From Pelagibacteraceae bacterium AG-337-I02 (GTDB lineage Bacteria > Pseudomonadota > Alphaproteobacteria > HIMB59 > GCA-002718135): a stretch of DNA of 49,078 nt. Positions 26,042 to 34,862 of the stretch are shown here, piece by piece. Under the pieces are notes generated by a model. It did not search any database and was not told the origin of the DNA. It saw nothing but the letters and a program-made list of their open reading frames with translations. The stretch covers positions 1-49,078 of the forward strand of contig QBZY01000011.1 in NCBI GenBank assembly GCA_003282155.1. Reading direction: 5' to 3'. Made by a program: the position numbers and the translations under genes. Position 1 is the stretch's first letter. Every line of letters begins with the position of its first letter.

Positions 26042-26966
26042 TATTATTTTCCTGTATAAGTTTAATAAAAATCTCTTCCAGTGAACTTTGCTCAGTATTA
26101 ATGTCTTTTACTTTATAACCATCTTTTTTTACATCATTTAATAGTTCAGTGATATCAGTTGTGTTTGAGTTTAAATTATAGGTATATGAAATAATTCTAT
26201 TTTTTTGATCTAAGGTAAAATTATATTTTGATAAATTAACATTTATTTTTTCTATAGGTTCAATTAATTCAATTTTAATTGTTTTTTCTCCAAGTTTTTT
26301 AATTAATTTATCTTTTTCATCAACTAAAATTATTTTACCATCATTTATAACTGCCACTCTATCACTTAACTCTTCAGCTTCTTCAATATAATGTGTTGTT
26401 AAAATAATTGTTACTCCATCATCATTTAATTTTTTAACAACATCCCACATATCTTTTCGTAATTCCACATCAACACTAGCTGTCGGTTCATCTAAAAATA
26501 ATAATTTAGGTTTGTGAGATAAAGCTTTAGCAATCAGAACCCTTCTTTTCATTCCACCCGATAGTTCTTTTATTTTATTATCTTTTTTGTCCCATAAGGA
26601 TAGTTGTTTTAAAAGCTTTTCTATGTAATTGTGATCAGGCTTCTTACCAAAAAGACCTCTAGAATAATTAACATTGTTCCAGACAGTTTCAAAAGATTCA
26701 AGATTCAATTCTTGAGGAACAATACCTGTTATTTTTCTAGTAGTTCGATAATTTTTAATAATATCTATATTATTTATTTTTATTGTTCCTGTATTAAAAT
26801 TTACAATTCCACAAATTGAGTTTATCAGTGTTGATTTTCCTGCACCATTTGGTCCAAGTAGAGCAAATATTTCTCCTTCTTTAATATTTAGATTTACATT
26901 TTCTAATGCTTTAACTGAATTTTTATAAAATTTAGTTACATTATTTATCTCAAGTATATTCTTCAT
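26022..26966 (-). CDS. ABC exporter ATP-binding protein (YadG-like)
   Basis: A 314-aa ABC ATPase. Walker A is G-P-N-G-A-G-K-S-T, the signature is L-S-G-G-M-K-R-R-V, Walker B is L-L-F-L-D-E-P-T-A-S, and the switch His is in T-T-H-Y-I-E-E-A. The last 90 residues form the C-terminal extension common in YadG/CcmA-type drug and polysaccharide exporters. It works with the permease gene that overlaps its 3' end. Substrate unknown. Confidence 0.92.
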   Translation of the reverse strand: MKNILEINNVTKFYKNSVKALENVNLNIKEGEIFALLGPNGAGKSTLINSICGIVNFNTGTIKINNIDIIKNYRTTRKITGIVPQELNLESFETVWNNVNYSRGLFGKKPDHNYIEKLLKQLSLWDKKDNKIKELSGGMKRRVLIAKALSHKPKLLFLDEPTASVDVELRKDMWDVVKKLNDDGVTIILTTHYIEEAEELSDRVAVINDGKIILVDEKDKLIKKLGEKTIKIELIEPIEKINVNLSKYNFTLDQKNRIISYTYNLNSNTTDITELLNDVKKDGYKVKDINTEQSSLEEIFIKLIQENNNELVRY

Positions 26967-26969
26967 AAT

Positions 26970-28148
26970 TTAAATTTTTTTAATCAGATTTGGAATATTT
27001 TGTTTAAATTTGAAATAACCTTTTTTTGAAAAAAACCAACTATTAACATCATATTTTCTATTAAAAATTATAAAATTAATTGATGGGTATTTTGTAATTA
27101 TTTTTATATAAATTTTTTTCCAATTTCCCTTAGTAACATAGGGTAAATATATTTCTTGAATTTTAAATTTTTTTATCCATTTATCTAAATTTTGAAAATA
27201 ACTTTCAAATTCAATATCAATTTTAATATTTTTATAAAAATCATCTTCACTAAAACATGAAATACAAATACTTTTTATATGTTTAATTATTTTTTCAGAG
27301 AAATTATGGTCATTATAATCTTCTAGCGGTAAACCCGTAAAAACATATACTTTTTTATGGTTTAAATCTTTTAGAATATTTAATTCATCAGTTGGAATTA
27401 AAATATATTTTATCTCTTCTAAATTATAATCAGAATTTAAATGTAGTTCATTTACATTATAAATTTTTTCTTCAACTAAAGGATTTGCATTTTCATTTAA
27501 AGTTTCATTATCTGATATTTTAATATTACTATATTTTTCTATATTACTTTTTCTTGCTAAATAATTTTTACCCTTAGTCTGTATACCGGCAACCCATCTC
27601 CATGATAATGTATTAGAAGCTGGATCGCCATCCAATAAATGTTGCATAAAAAAATCTGCTCCAAGTTGCCAAGGTAAATTAAGAGTAAAAATCCAAATTG
27701 AGGCAAACCACATTCTTACATGATTATGCAAGTACCCATTTTCTCTAAGATCATTTACCCAATTATTAAAAAATAAGAGATTTGTATTTCCATAAACTGC
27801 ATTTAAATAAAATTTTTTATTACCAAATTCTTCAATTAATTTATTTCTATCTTCTAAATAATCAGAATAAACCGTTGGTCTATGTTCGAGCCAACCTTTC
27901 CAATAAGTTCTCCAATAAATTTCTTGAATAAATTTTTCACATTCTCTAAGTTCATATTTTTTTAAGACTTTATCCAGAACTTGTTCTTCAGAAATTAGTC
28001 TATATCTTATGAAGGGAGATAATAGAGACGTAGTATTATTATTTGATCTGTCTTTACTGTAATTTCTATTTGCTTCATAATATTTTCCCGTTTTAGGCAA
28101 ATAAGAAAGGAGTTGCTTTTCAGCAAAGCTGATATTTGATTTAAACAT
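26970..28148 (-). CDS. Cryptochrome/photolyase FAD-binding domain protein with extra C-terminal domain
   Basis: A 392-aa flavoprotein. Residues 1-205 match the photolyase/cryptochrome FAD-binding domain: L-S-P-F-I-R-Y-R-L-I-S, E-I-Y-W-R-T-Y-W, N-G-Y-L-H-N-H-V-R-M-W, and M-Q-H-L-L-D-G-D-P-A-S-N. The usual N-terminal antenna-binding alpha/beta domain is missing. Instead about 165 residues follow the FAD domain, ending in G-Y-F-K-F-K-Q-N-I-P, with alternating strands and helices. It could repair DNA or sense blue light. The start is 11 bases downstream of psiE, and the ATPase gene follows after 3 bases. Confidence 0.8.
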   Translation of the reverse strand: MFKSNISFAEKQLLSYLPKTGKYYEANRNYSKDRSNNNTTSLLSPFIRYRLISEEQVLDKVLKKYELRECEKFIQEIYWRTYWKGWLEHRPTVYSDYLEDRNKLIEEFGNKKFYLNAVYGNTNLLFFNNWVNDLRENGYLHNHVRMWFASIWIFTLNLPWQLGADFFMQHLLDGDPASNTLSWRWVAGIQTKGKNYLARKSNIEKYSNIKISDNETLNENANPLVEEKIYNVNELHLNSDYNLEEIKYILIPTDELNILKDLNHKKVYVFTGLPLEDYNDHNFSEKIIKHIKSICISCFSEDDFYKNIKIDIEFESYFQNLDKWIKKFKIQEIYLPYVTKGNWKKIYIKIITKYPSINFIIFNRKYDVNSWFFSKKGYFKFKQNIPNLIKKI

Positions 28149-28159
28149 TTTAGTATTAA

Positions 28160-28546
28160 TTAATCGTCAGGTAATTTTTTAGAGCGCCTATTAAGTATTT
28201 CCATGTGACGCACTCTTAATACTACAATTGCGATTGCTAATATCAATATTGCTACAGACTCATACACATAAGCGGATGGATTCACATCTTTTCTTTGCAT
28301 AATTATCATTCTGGCTAGAGCTGTCATTGCAATGAAAAGAGGATAGCTCATTCTTATCATTTTAGAAACCCAGTATTCTTTAATCATTCCAATAATTTCA
28401 ATATAAATAAATAGCAAAAGAATGTCTGCAAGTGTTACTTTGTAAACTGCAATCATACCTTGTATTTCCATTCCAATTGCTATGATTGTGCAAAATATAA
28501 GAATAGATAGTACTGTTTTCTCTAATAGCTCAAAATAATTATTCAT
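28160..28546 (-). CDS. psiE: PsiE-family membrane protein
   Basis: A 128-aa protein with four hydrophobic segments and the layout of the phosphate-starvation-inducible E family. Typical features are the N-terminal F-E-L-L-E-K, the central D-I-L-L-L-F-I-Y-I-E-I-I-G-M-I, and the end V-V-L-R-V-R-H-M-E. Its biochemical role is unknown in any organism. It sits 6 bases after the DCC-family gene. No Pho box was recognised nearby. Confidence 0.78.
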   Translation of the reverse strand: MNNYFELLEKTVLSILIFCTIIAIGMEIQGMIAVYKVTLADILLLFIYIEIIGMIKEYWVSKMIRMSYPLFIAMTALARMIIMQRKDVNPSAYVYESVAILILAIAIVVLRVRHMEILNRRSKKLPDD

Positions 28547-28552
28547 TTAAAT

Positions 28553-28909
28553 TCATTCTATTTTATTTAGTTGATTCTTGTTTTTGTAAAATAGAATTAG
28601 GGCAAAAACTTCATATAAAAACCAAGAAACTTGATAAATCAAAGGTTTTCTTATTATTTTAGCCAAAAAACTATATTGTGGTATTTCTGACCACATTTCA
28701 ATAAATGCATCAACCCCACTGTAAACCTTGTTATTTTTTACAGTGTGTAAACGTCTTAATAATTCTTTAGCATTTTTGGCTGTATCCTTTTTTGATTTTT
28801 TCTCAGTACTTATATCAATCCATTCAAGATTATTTTCTAGTTTTTTGTAATGATTTATTTCGAATCTGCAAATACTGCATGAATTATTAAAATAAACTTT
28901 AGTAACCAT
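28553..28909 (-). CDS. DCC-family (DUF393) thiol-disulfide oxidoreductase-like protein
   Basis: A 118-aa protein of the DCC family. The N-terminal V-Y-F-N-N-S-C-S-I-C-R-F-E carries the CxxC (usually D-x-x-C-x-x-C) redox motif; the leading Asp is Asn here. The middle region V-Y-S-G-V-D-A-F corresponds to the conserved G-x-x-A/D-x-x segment. A hydrophobic stretch near residues 92-107 could be membrane-associated. DCC genes often accompany photolyase-like genes, as here two genes downstream. Confidence 0.78.
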   Translation of the reverse strand: MVTKVYFNNSCSICRFEINHYKKLENNLEWIDISTEKKSKKDTAKNAKELLRRLHTVKNNKVYSGVDAFIEMWSEIPQYSFLAKIIRKPLIYQVSWFLYEVFALILFYKNKNQLNKIE

Positions 28910-28923
28910 ATAAGAAAAATAAT

Positions 28924-29718
28924 TTAAATAAATTGAAATTCAATATCATCTAATTGTTCAAATTGAGCTTTTATATGATTGCCAGAGTAAATTTTTGATG
29001 GTTTTGTACATGAGCCAGATGAAATAAATTGCCCTTTAAGCAATATCTCACCTTTTTTTGCAAGATTATTGATTAACCATAAAGCAGCATTTAAAGGATT
29101 ATTCAAAACATTCTTAGTATTTCCTGAGTCCATTGTTTTGTTATCTATATATAAAGTAACTTCAAGATCATTAAGATTGATATCATTAATATTGTATATT
29201 TTTTCATTACGTAACCAAAATTCAGATGCCCCATTTGTAGAGATAACATTTCTTGCACCAATTTTGGGTAATGGTTTTGCAAATCTAAAATCGTTTATCT
29301 CAATTGAGCATACTAATCCGTCTAATAACAAATCTATATCGTCTATAGTGTAGGGTGCTTTTGAGATATTTATATCTTCTTTAATTCTAAAACTTATTTC
29401 TGGTTCGGCATATGGTTCAAAAAAATTTTTAGCATATAATTTTTTTGCATTTACTAAACTGTATCTGCTGTATAAATTTCCATAAAAAGGTTCACTCATA
29501 TTTAAAACTTTTTGTGCTGTTAGAGATGTTGCGCCAATTTTTTTTCCAATACAAATGTTATCTTTGAGTTCTAAGTATCTAAGTTTTAAATTATCTTGAA
29601 TTGCATAAGCTTCATCAATTGTTTGAGGTTCTAGATTTTTTAAAGAATTTAAACCAGTTTTATTCAATCTATGTTCAAATAAAATTTTTGATGCTTCTTG
29701 AATATCTTCTTTATTCAT
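28924..29718 (-). CDS. 2-keto-4-pentenoate hydratase-like protein (FAH superfamily)
   Basis: A 264-aa protein of the MhpD / fumarylacetoacetase-like fold, which uses a divalent metal to hydrate or decarboxylate keto acids. The metal motif E-P-E-I-S-F (about residues 107-112), the N-terminal K-I-G-A-T-S, and the C-terminal S-S-G-S-C-T-K-P support this. The start overlaps the sulfotransferase-like gene by 4 bases, suggesting a shared pathway with the class IV aminotransferase, possibly amino acid-derived keto acid breakdown. Confidence 0.8.
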   Translation of the reverse strand: MNKEDIQEASKILFEHRLNKTGLNSLKNLEPQTIDEAYAIQDNLKLRYLELKDNICIGKKIGATSLTAQKVLNMSEPFYGNLYSRYSLVNAKKLYAKNFFEPYAEPEISFRIKEDINISKAPYTIDDIDLLLDGLVCSIEINDFRFAKPLPKIGARNVISTNGASEFWLRNEKIYNINDINLNDLEVTLYIDNKTMDSGNTKNVLNNPLNAALWLINNLAKKGEILLKGQFISSGSCTKPSKIYSGNHIKAQFEQLDDIEFQFI

Positions 29719-30428
29719 ACTTGAATTGAATACTTGTTAATTTCTTCATATATGTCAAAACATTCTTTATAAATATTTTCATAAGTTTTTGGTACAATAT
29801 ATTCTTTAAAATTTTTGGTATTAAAAGTAGTAGAAGAACTTACATCTTGATACCAAACTTTAGACCAAATGCCATCTGTATCTCTATAGCCTTTTGGCCA
29901 ATTTAGCATATTTTGATCAAAATCTAAATTTAATTTTTGACACAAAATTTTTAAATACTTTTCAGGACTTTCCAATAAATAATCAGAGTTTATTACTATA
30001 GGCTCTTTTGCATTTAATAATTTAAAAATTTCATAAAGTTTTTTAAAACCTACATCTTGAATTGATTTTAAAGTATTTTTTTTTAAATATGAGACAATTA
30101 CTTTAGCAGGATCACGGATTAAAAAGCAATTTATACCTTTGTTGATCCAATCTAAGCGTGTTTCATCTAAAATATGATGAGTCATATGTTTTTGATAAAA
30201 TATTTTATAATTATTATCTTCTCTAGTGATTAAATTTATAACTTCATCTTCATTGGTATGATAGTGATTTATAATTTCATCTTTCATTGGATGATTTAAG
30301 TTAGTTTTTTTTAAATAATATGCATAAAAAGGTTCATCATAAACCTTTGTGTCTTTTCTATTCTCAAAAGATCGCATCAATGCAGTACTAATATTTCTTG
30401 GTCCAGACCAAACAAATAAATTAGTCAT
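29715..30428 (-). CDS. Sulfotransferase-like P-loop protein
   Basis: A 237-aa protein with a sulfotransferase-superfamily N-terminus (V-W-S-G-P-R-N-I-S-T-A-L-M-R-S-F), the modified P-loop that binds the PAPS 5'-phosphosulfate. It has a later I-R-D-P-A-K-V-I-V-S-Y-L-K segment, the usual 3'-phosphate-binding Arg and Ser. Acceptor unknown. It lies directly between the aminotransferase (no gap) and the hydratase (4-base overlap), so a role in modifying an amino-acid-derived product is possible but unproven. Confidence 0.78.
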   Translation of the reverse strand: MTNLFVWSGPRNISTALMRSFENRKDTKVYDEPFYAYYLKKTNLNHPMKDEIINHYHTNEDEVINLITREDNNYKIFYQKHMTHHILDETRLDWINKGINCFLIRDPAKVIVSYLKKNTLKSIQDVGFKKLYEIFKLLNAKEPIVINSDYLLESPEKYLKILCQKLNLDFDQNMLNWPKGYRDTDGIWSKVWYQDVSSSTTFNTKNFKEYIVPKTYENIYKECFDIYEEINKYSIQV

Positions 30429-31319
30429 TTAAAATAAATTATTATAAAAATTAGTTAATTCTTTAGTAATAGGATTTTTCTTTAATGAGTATTTTTTTTT
30501 ATTTATTTGATTTACTGGTACAATTCCTGCGAAAGATCCTGTACAAAATGCCTCATCTGCGTTTAATACTTCGTTTAATTTAAAATTCTTTTCTTTTATT
30601 TTTATTTTATTTTTTTTACATAGCTCTATAATTTTCTGTCTTGTAATTCCTGTAACACAATATTTTCCTTTTGATGTAAAGACTGTCCTATTTTTTACAA
30701 AGAAGAAATGCGTACTATTATTTGTAGCAACATTTCCATTAATATCAAACATAAGTGCTTCATCAGCATTTTTTTTATTAGCTTCAATACATGCTAGTAT
30801 ACAATTTAATTTACTAAGTGAATTTATTTGTGGATTCTGAACATTGATTGGTCCTCTAATAGTTTTAACTGTAACCAATTTTAATCCTTTTTTGTAAGTT
30901 TTAAAATCTGGTTTTTTATATTCAGGGATTATGATTATCGTTGGTTTGGATATTGTAACTTTAGGTGATTGATAAGGTGTTGATTTAATACCTCTAGAAA
31001 CAATTATTCTTAAATGAACATCTGTTTTCATTTTATTTATTTTGATAGTTTTTATTAATACTTCTGAAAGTTTTTTACGGGTAAAATGTATTTTTAAGTC
31101 AATAAGCTTTGCATCTTTATATAATCTATCTAGATGTTCTTTTAGAAATATGAAATTATTATTATGATATCTTAACGAATCCCAGATTCCATCTCCAAGC
31201 ATTGTAGATGAATCAAAAACTGATATTTTGGCATCTTTTCTTTTATAAAATTTTCCGTTTATATAAATTTTAATATTTTTATTTCTTTTATCATCTACAA
31301 AATCATGACTTGAAACCAT
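30429..31319 (-). CDS. Class IV aminotransferase (branched-chain/D-amino acid type)
   Basis: A 296-aa fold-type IV PLP enzyme. The N-terminal I-N-G-K-F-Y-K-R-x-D-A-K-I-S-V-F-D is typical, the probable PLP lysine is in N-S-L-S-K-L-N, and the D-E-A-L-M-F-D and F-C-T-G-S-F-A-G-I segments bind cofactor. It may act on branched-chain amino acids, D-alanine or aminodeoxychorismate; the subgroup cannot be fixed by eye. It is first of the nine-gene minus-strand series, so the 118-base gap to the MFS gene contains its promoter. Confidence 0.85.
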   Translation of the reverse strand: MVSSHDFVDDKRNKNIKIYINGKFYKRKDAKISVFDSSTMLGDGIWDSLRYHNNNFIFLKEHLDRLYKDAKLIDLKIHFTRKKLSEVLIKTIKINKMKTDVHLRIIVSRGIKSTPYQSPKVTISKPTIIIIPEYKKPDFKTYKKGLKLVTVKTIRGPINVQNPQINSLSKLNCILACIEANKKNADEALMFDINGNVATNNSTHFFFVKNRTVFTSKGKYCVTGITRQKIIELCKKNKIKIKEKNFKLNEVLNADEAFCTGSFAGIVPVNQINKKKYSLKKNPITKELTNFYNNLF

Positions 31320-31437
31320 AATTATTTTTATCTTAATAGCAAATATTGTCTACTTAATAATCTTATCACTTTTTATTGCAAATCAAAGAGTGACATGTGA
31401 TCAAATTAATATAACCAATTAGAAATTATCTTTTATA

Positions 31438-32598
31438 ATGTTTAATAAAAACTTTATTGTTATTTGTATTTCTTCTACAATTGCAGCTTTTCCACCTATG
31501 GCTGTAGTTTTATTAGGTGGAATAATTACATCCCAAATAATGATGAAAGATTCATTAGCAACCGTTCCAATGACATTAATGATTATAGGTATAGCAATAA
31601 GTGCGCCTATCGCATCTAGGTTTATGAGCATCTGGGGAAGGCAGAAAGGATTTTTATTTTCATCTCTTTTAAGTTGTTTTGCTTTAATTATTTGTTCAAT
31701 CGCAATTTATTTGGAAAATTTTTTTATTTTTGCATTAGGTAATTTTTTAATTGGCAGCTCACAAGCTTTTATTCATCAGTATCGATTTGCTGCATCTGAG
31801 TCAGTTGCCAAAGAATTTATTCCCAGATCTATCTCAGTAATATTGTTATTGGGTATAGTCTCTGCATTACTTTCTTCTAATTTCGCAGAATATTTTAAAG
31901 ATTTTTTTCCAAGTAATTTATTTCTTGGTAGTTATATTTTCTTATCTTTTACAGCAATCATTCCTTTCTTTGTTCTTCTTTTTTATAAGGAATCAAAAAC
32001 TTCTAATAATCAAAGCAAATTTGAAATTGAAACTATTTTTAAACTTTTAAAAAATATTAAAATTATACAATCAATTGTAAGCGCTGGTCTTGGTTATTTT
32101 ACAATGGCTATAATTATGACTGCCACTCCTTTACATATGTATCTTGTTAATAAATTTACTTTATTCGAAACAAGTATCGTAATTCAACTTCATGTTATTG
32201 GCATGTTTTTACCTTCTTTATTTTCTGGAGATTTAATAAAAAGATTTGGAAATACCAATATTATATATTTAGGAGTAGGTATTTTGTTTTTAAGTATTCT
32301 AACGAATACATTCTTTAATTTTTATTATTCTTATATGCTAGGTTTAATATTACTTGGAATTGGTTGGAATTTTTTATTTGTTTCAGGTTCAAGTTTGTTG
32401 GTTATTTCTTACGAGGAAAAGGATAGATTTACAGCACAAGGTTTAAATGATTTTATTGTTTTTTCAACTCAGGGTATAGGATCATTATCAGCTGGTTTTC
32501 TTTTATATTTTTCAAATTGGACTATTATAAATCTTTTATGTGTTCCTCTTTTAATTATTGTTTTAGTAGTTTCTTTTATTTCATCTAGAAATAATTAA
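31438..32598 (+). CDS. MFS transporter
   Basis: A 386-aa major facilitator superfamily protein with about 12 membrane helices. The loop between helices 2 and 3 reads S-R-F-M-S-I-W-G-R-Q-K-G-F, matching the G-x-x-x-D-R-x-G-R-R-K/x-G MFS signature in degenerate form. The second half has a similar loop, S-G-D-L-I-K-R-F-G-N-T. It is likely a proton-coupled exporter or importer of unknown substrate. It is divergent from the aminotransferase operon. Confidence 0.87.
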   Translation: MFNKNFIVICISSTIAAFPPMAVVLLGGIITSQIMMKDSLATVPMTLMIIGIAISAPIASRFMSIWGRQKGFLFSSLLSCFALIICSIAIYLENFFIFALGNFLIGSSQAFIHQYRFAASESVAKEFIPRSISVILLLGIVSALLSSNFAEYFKDFFPSNLFLGSYIFLSFTAIIPFFVLLFYKESKTSNNQSKFEIETIFKLLKNIKIIQSIVSAGLGYFTMAIIMTATPLHMYLVNKFTLFETSIVIQLHVIGMFLPSLFSGDLIKRFGNTNIIYLGVGILFLSILTNTFFNFYYSYMLGLILLGIGWNFLFVSGSSLLVISYEEKDRFTAQGLNDFIVFSTQGIGSLSAGFLLYFSNWTIINLLCVPLLIIVLVVSFISSRNN

Positions 32599-32647
32599 AT
32601 TTGATAATTCACTTTTAAATAATAATTTTTTCACTATAGTTCTTCTT

Positions 32648-33508
32648 ATGAGCAATGTTGGATTTATAGGTGTTGGCTATATGGGTTATGGAATGGCTAA
32701 AAATTTATTAAAAAAACACAATGTGTTTATATTTGCTCATAAAAATAGAAAACCCGTAAACAAATTAAAAAAAATTGGAGCTATAGAATTAAAATCATAC
32801 AATGAAATACAAAATCATAAACTTGATTGTTTAATGATATGTGTAACAAATACTCCTGTTGCATTGAATGTAGCAAACAAAATTAAACAACAACTTGATA
32901 GTAAAACACTTGTAATAGATTTAACAACACATAACAAAAATGGTGCTTTAAAAATGGATAAAATTTTTAATTCAAAAAAAATAAGTTATAATTTTTGTGG
33001 GGTAATGGGTGGACCAGTTCAAAGTGAGCAGGGTATATTAGGTGGTATTTATGGTGGTAAAAAAAGTAATTTTTTAAAAAGTAAAAAGTACCTTAATTCA
33101 TTTTGTAAGTCTGTTTTTAATTTTGGTGATGTATCAAAGGCATCTTCTGCAAAATTATTATCTAATTTTTTATCATTAATGACTACCACTAGTGTTATTG
33201 AATTTTTTAAGTCTGCAAAAAAACTAGATATTAATATTAAGCTCTTATGTGACGTTGCTAGATTGGGTTCTGGAAATTCTGGAGCTTTAGATAGAATTGC
33301 AGATAAAGCTTTAAAAAGTAATTACAAAGGATATGTTTTTTCTGTAGATAATACCTATAAAGATTTGAATTATATTAATGACCTTGTTTCAGATTTACCA
33401 AATGCAAATAAACTCTCAAAAATAGCAAAATCATTTTATAAACAAGCTTCAAAAAAAGGATTCGGTAATTTACTTGTTAGTGAATTAATTGATAAGGAAA
33501 AATATTAA
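32648..33508 (+). CDS. Beta-hydroxyacid dehydrogenase (3-hydroxyisobutyrate dehydrogenase-like)
   Basis: A 286-aa NAD(P)-dependent dehydrogenase. The N-terminal Rossmann motif G-F-I-G-V-G-Y-M-G-Y-G-M-A is clear. The substrate-binding G-G-P-V-Q-S-E-Q-G (normally D-A-P-V-S-G-G) near residue 120, and the catalytic lysine region A-S-S-A-K-L-L-S-N-F (normally G-x-x-x-K-x-x-N-N), fit the 3-hydroxyisobutyrate / tartronate semialdehyde reductase family. The substrate motif is diverged, so the exact acid is uncertain. The 56-aa membrane protein follows after 3 bases. Confidence 0.83.
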   Translation: MSNVGFIGVGYMGYGMAKNLLKKHNVFIFAHKNRKPVNKLKKIGAIELKSYNEIQNHKLDCLMICVTNTPVALNVANKIKQQLDSKTLVIDLTTHNKNGALKMDKIFNSKKISYNFCGVMGGPVQSEQGILGGIYGGKKSNFLKSKKYLNSFCKSVFNFGDVSKASSAKLLSNFLSLMTTTSVIEFFKSAKKLDINIKLLCDVARLGSGNSGALDRIADKALKSNYKGYVFSVDNTYKDLNYINDLVSDLPNANKLSKIAKSFYKQASKKGFGNLLVSELIDKEKY

Positions 33509-33511
33509 TAG

Positions 33512-33682
33512 ATGGATAAGCTAGTTCCAATTGTTTACATGATTGGGGTGTTATTATTAGTTCTACCTTCTTTCTTAAGCTCTAATAGTAATTTTAAAAC
33601 TTTTTTTACTAACTTATCTATTTGGGTAGCTATTGTTTTAGTTGTTTTATCTTTTTACTTTGCATACAATTATTTTCTTTGA
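33512..33682 (+). CDS. 56-aa two-helix membrane protein
   Basis: A short ATG-initiated frame (33512) with stop TGA at 33680-33682, beginning M-D-K-L-V-P-I-V-Y-M and ending S-F-Y-F-A-Y-N-Y-F-L. Two hydrophobic helices (about residues 5-21 and 36-53) flank a short polar loop. The pattern resembles the membrane-anchor N-terminus of the alphaproteobacterial retropepsin-like (clan AA) aspartic protease family, without any protease domain. It starts 3 bases after the dehydrogenase stop, which supports real translation. Function unknown. Confidence 0.6.
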   Translation: MDKLVPIVYMIGVLLLVLPSFLSSNSNFKTFFTNLSIWVAIVLVVLSFYFAYNYFL

Positions 33683-33749
33683 TTCATAAAAGGAATTTAA
33701 TTTAATTAGATGTAGACTAACTTAATCTAAATATTTATACGAACAATTC

Positions 33750-34859
33750 ATGCCCAATCAATTTGTAGCTAAATCAAAAAGATTAAGAAGTACCATTTAT
33801 TCTTCAAGAATTGAAAAACAGGGTGTTACTTCTTATACAATATACAATCATATGTTACTTCCCGCTGGTTTTGAGGGAAGTCTTGAGGAAACATATTACC
33901 ATTTAAAAAATCATGTTCAAATATGGGATGTAGCTGCTGAGAGACAAATAGAAATAAAAGGCAAGGATGCTTATAAATTAGTTCAACTAATGACTTGTAG
34001 AGATTTAAGTACGGCCAAAGAAGGTAAATGTTATTATTGTCCAATTATTGATGAAAATGGAGGTATGATTAATGATCCGGTTGTACTTAAATTCAATAAT
34101 GAAAAATGGTGGATTTCAATTGCTGACGCGGACGTTATGTTATTTGCTAAAGGTCTTGCAATAGGAAAAAAATTAGAAGTTTCTATTTCTGAACCTGATG
34201 TAAATATAATGGCTGTTCAAGGTCCTAAGGCTTTTGATTTGTTAGAGAAAGTTTTTGGTAAAGAAATTTTAGAATTAAAATTTTATAATTTTAAATATTT
34301 TAATTTTAAAAATTCTAAACACTTAATTGCACGATCCGGTTGGTCAAAACAGGGTGGTGTAGAAATTTACGTTGAAGACACTAAATCCGGTTTAGAATTA
34401 TATGATTTATTATTTGAAGAAGGTAAATACTTTAATATCAAACCAGGATGTCCTCATTTAATAGAAAGAATTGAAGGCGCTTTACTCTCTTACGGAAACG
34501 ATATGGACATAAATGATAATCCCTTTGAATGTGGATTAGAAAAATTTGTAAATCTAGAAAATGATATTGAATTTCTTGGGAAAGAAAAATTAATTAAAAT
34601 TAAAGAAAATGGAATTAATAAAAAATTAATGGGTGTTAAAATTAATTTAGATAATATTAATTTAAGATCAGCAATTCATTTAACAATAGATGGTAAAATA
34701 ATTGGTGAAATGAGATCTGCAGTCTATTCGCCTACATTCAAAATGGTTATTGGAATTGCAATGATAAATAAGCCGTACTTTATATCTAAAGATAAATTTG
34801 ATATCATTATTGATAACAAAAATTACAAGGGAGAAATTTGCGATATTCCATTCATATAA
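33750..34859 (+). CDS. dmdA: DMSP demethylase (DmdA) or very close GcvT-family relative
   Basis: A 369-aa tetrahydrofolate-dependent methyltransferase of the GcvT fold. The length and motifs fit DmdA, which demethylates dimethylsulfoniopropionate to methylmercaptopropionate: Y-N-H-M-L-L-P at about residue 30, [36 protein letters not shown] and L-L-S-Y-G-N-D-M-D. The N-terminus differs from glycine-cleavage GcvT, and no gcvH or gcvP lies nearby. Two EamA permease genes follow immediately (3-base gap). Related demethylases of other methylated compounds remain possible. Confidence 0.78.
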   Translation: MPNQFVAKSKRLRSTIYSSRIEKQGVTSYTIYNHMLLPAGFEGSLEETYYHLKNHVQIWDVAAERQIEIKGKDAYKLVQLMTCRDLSTAKEGKCYYCPIIDENGGMINDPVVLKFNNEKWWISIADADVMLFAKGLAIGKKLEVSISEPDVNIMAVQGPKAFDLLEKVFGKEILELKFYNFKYFNFKNSKHLIARSGWSKQGGVEIYVEDTKSGLELYDLLFEEGKYFNIKPGCPHLIERIEGALLSYGNDMDINDNPFECGLEKFVNLENDIEFLGKEKLIKIKENGINKKLMGVKINLDNINLRSAIHLTIDGKIIGEMRSAVYSPTFKMVIGIAMINKPYFISKDKFDIIIDNKNYKGEICDIPFI

Positions 34860-34862
34860 TTT

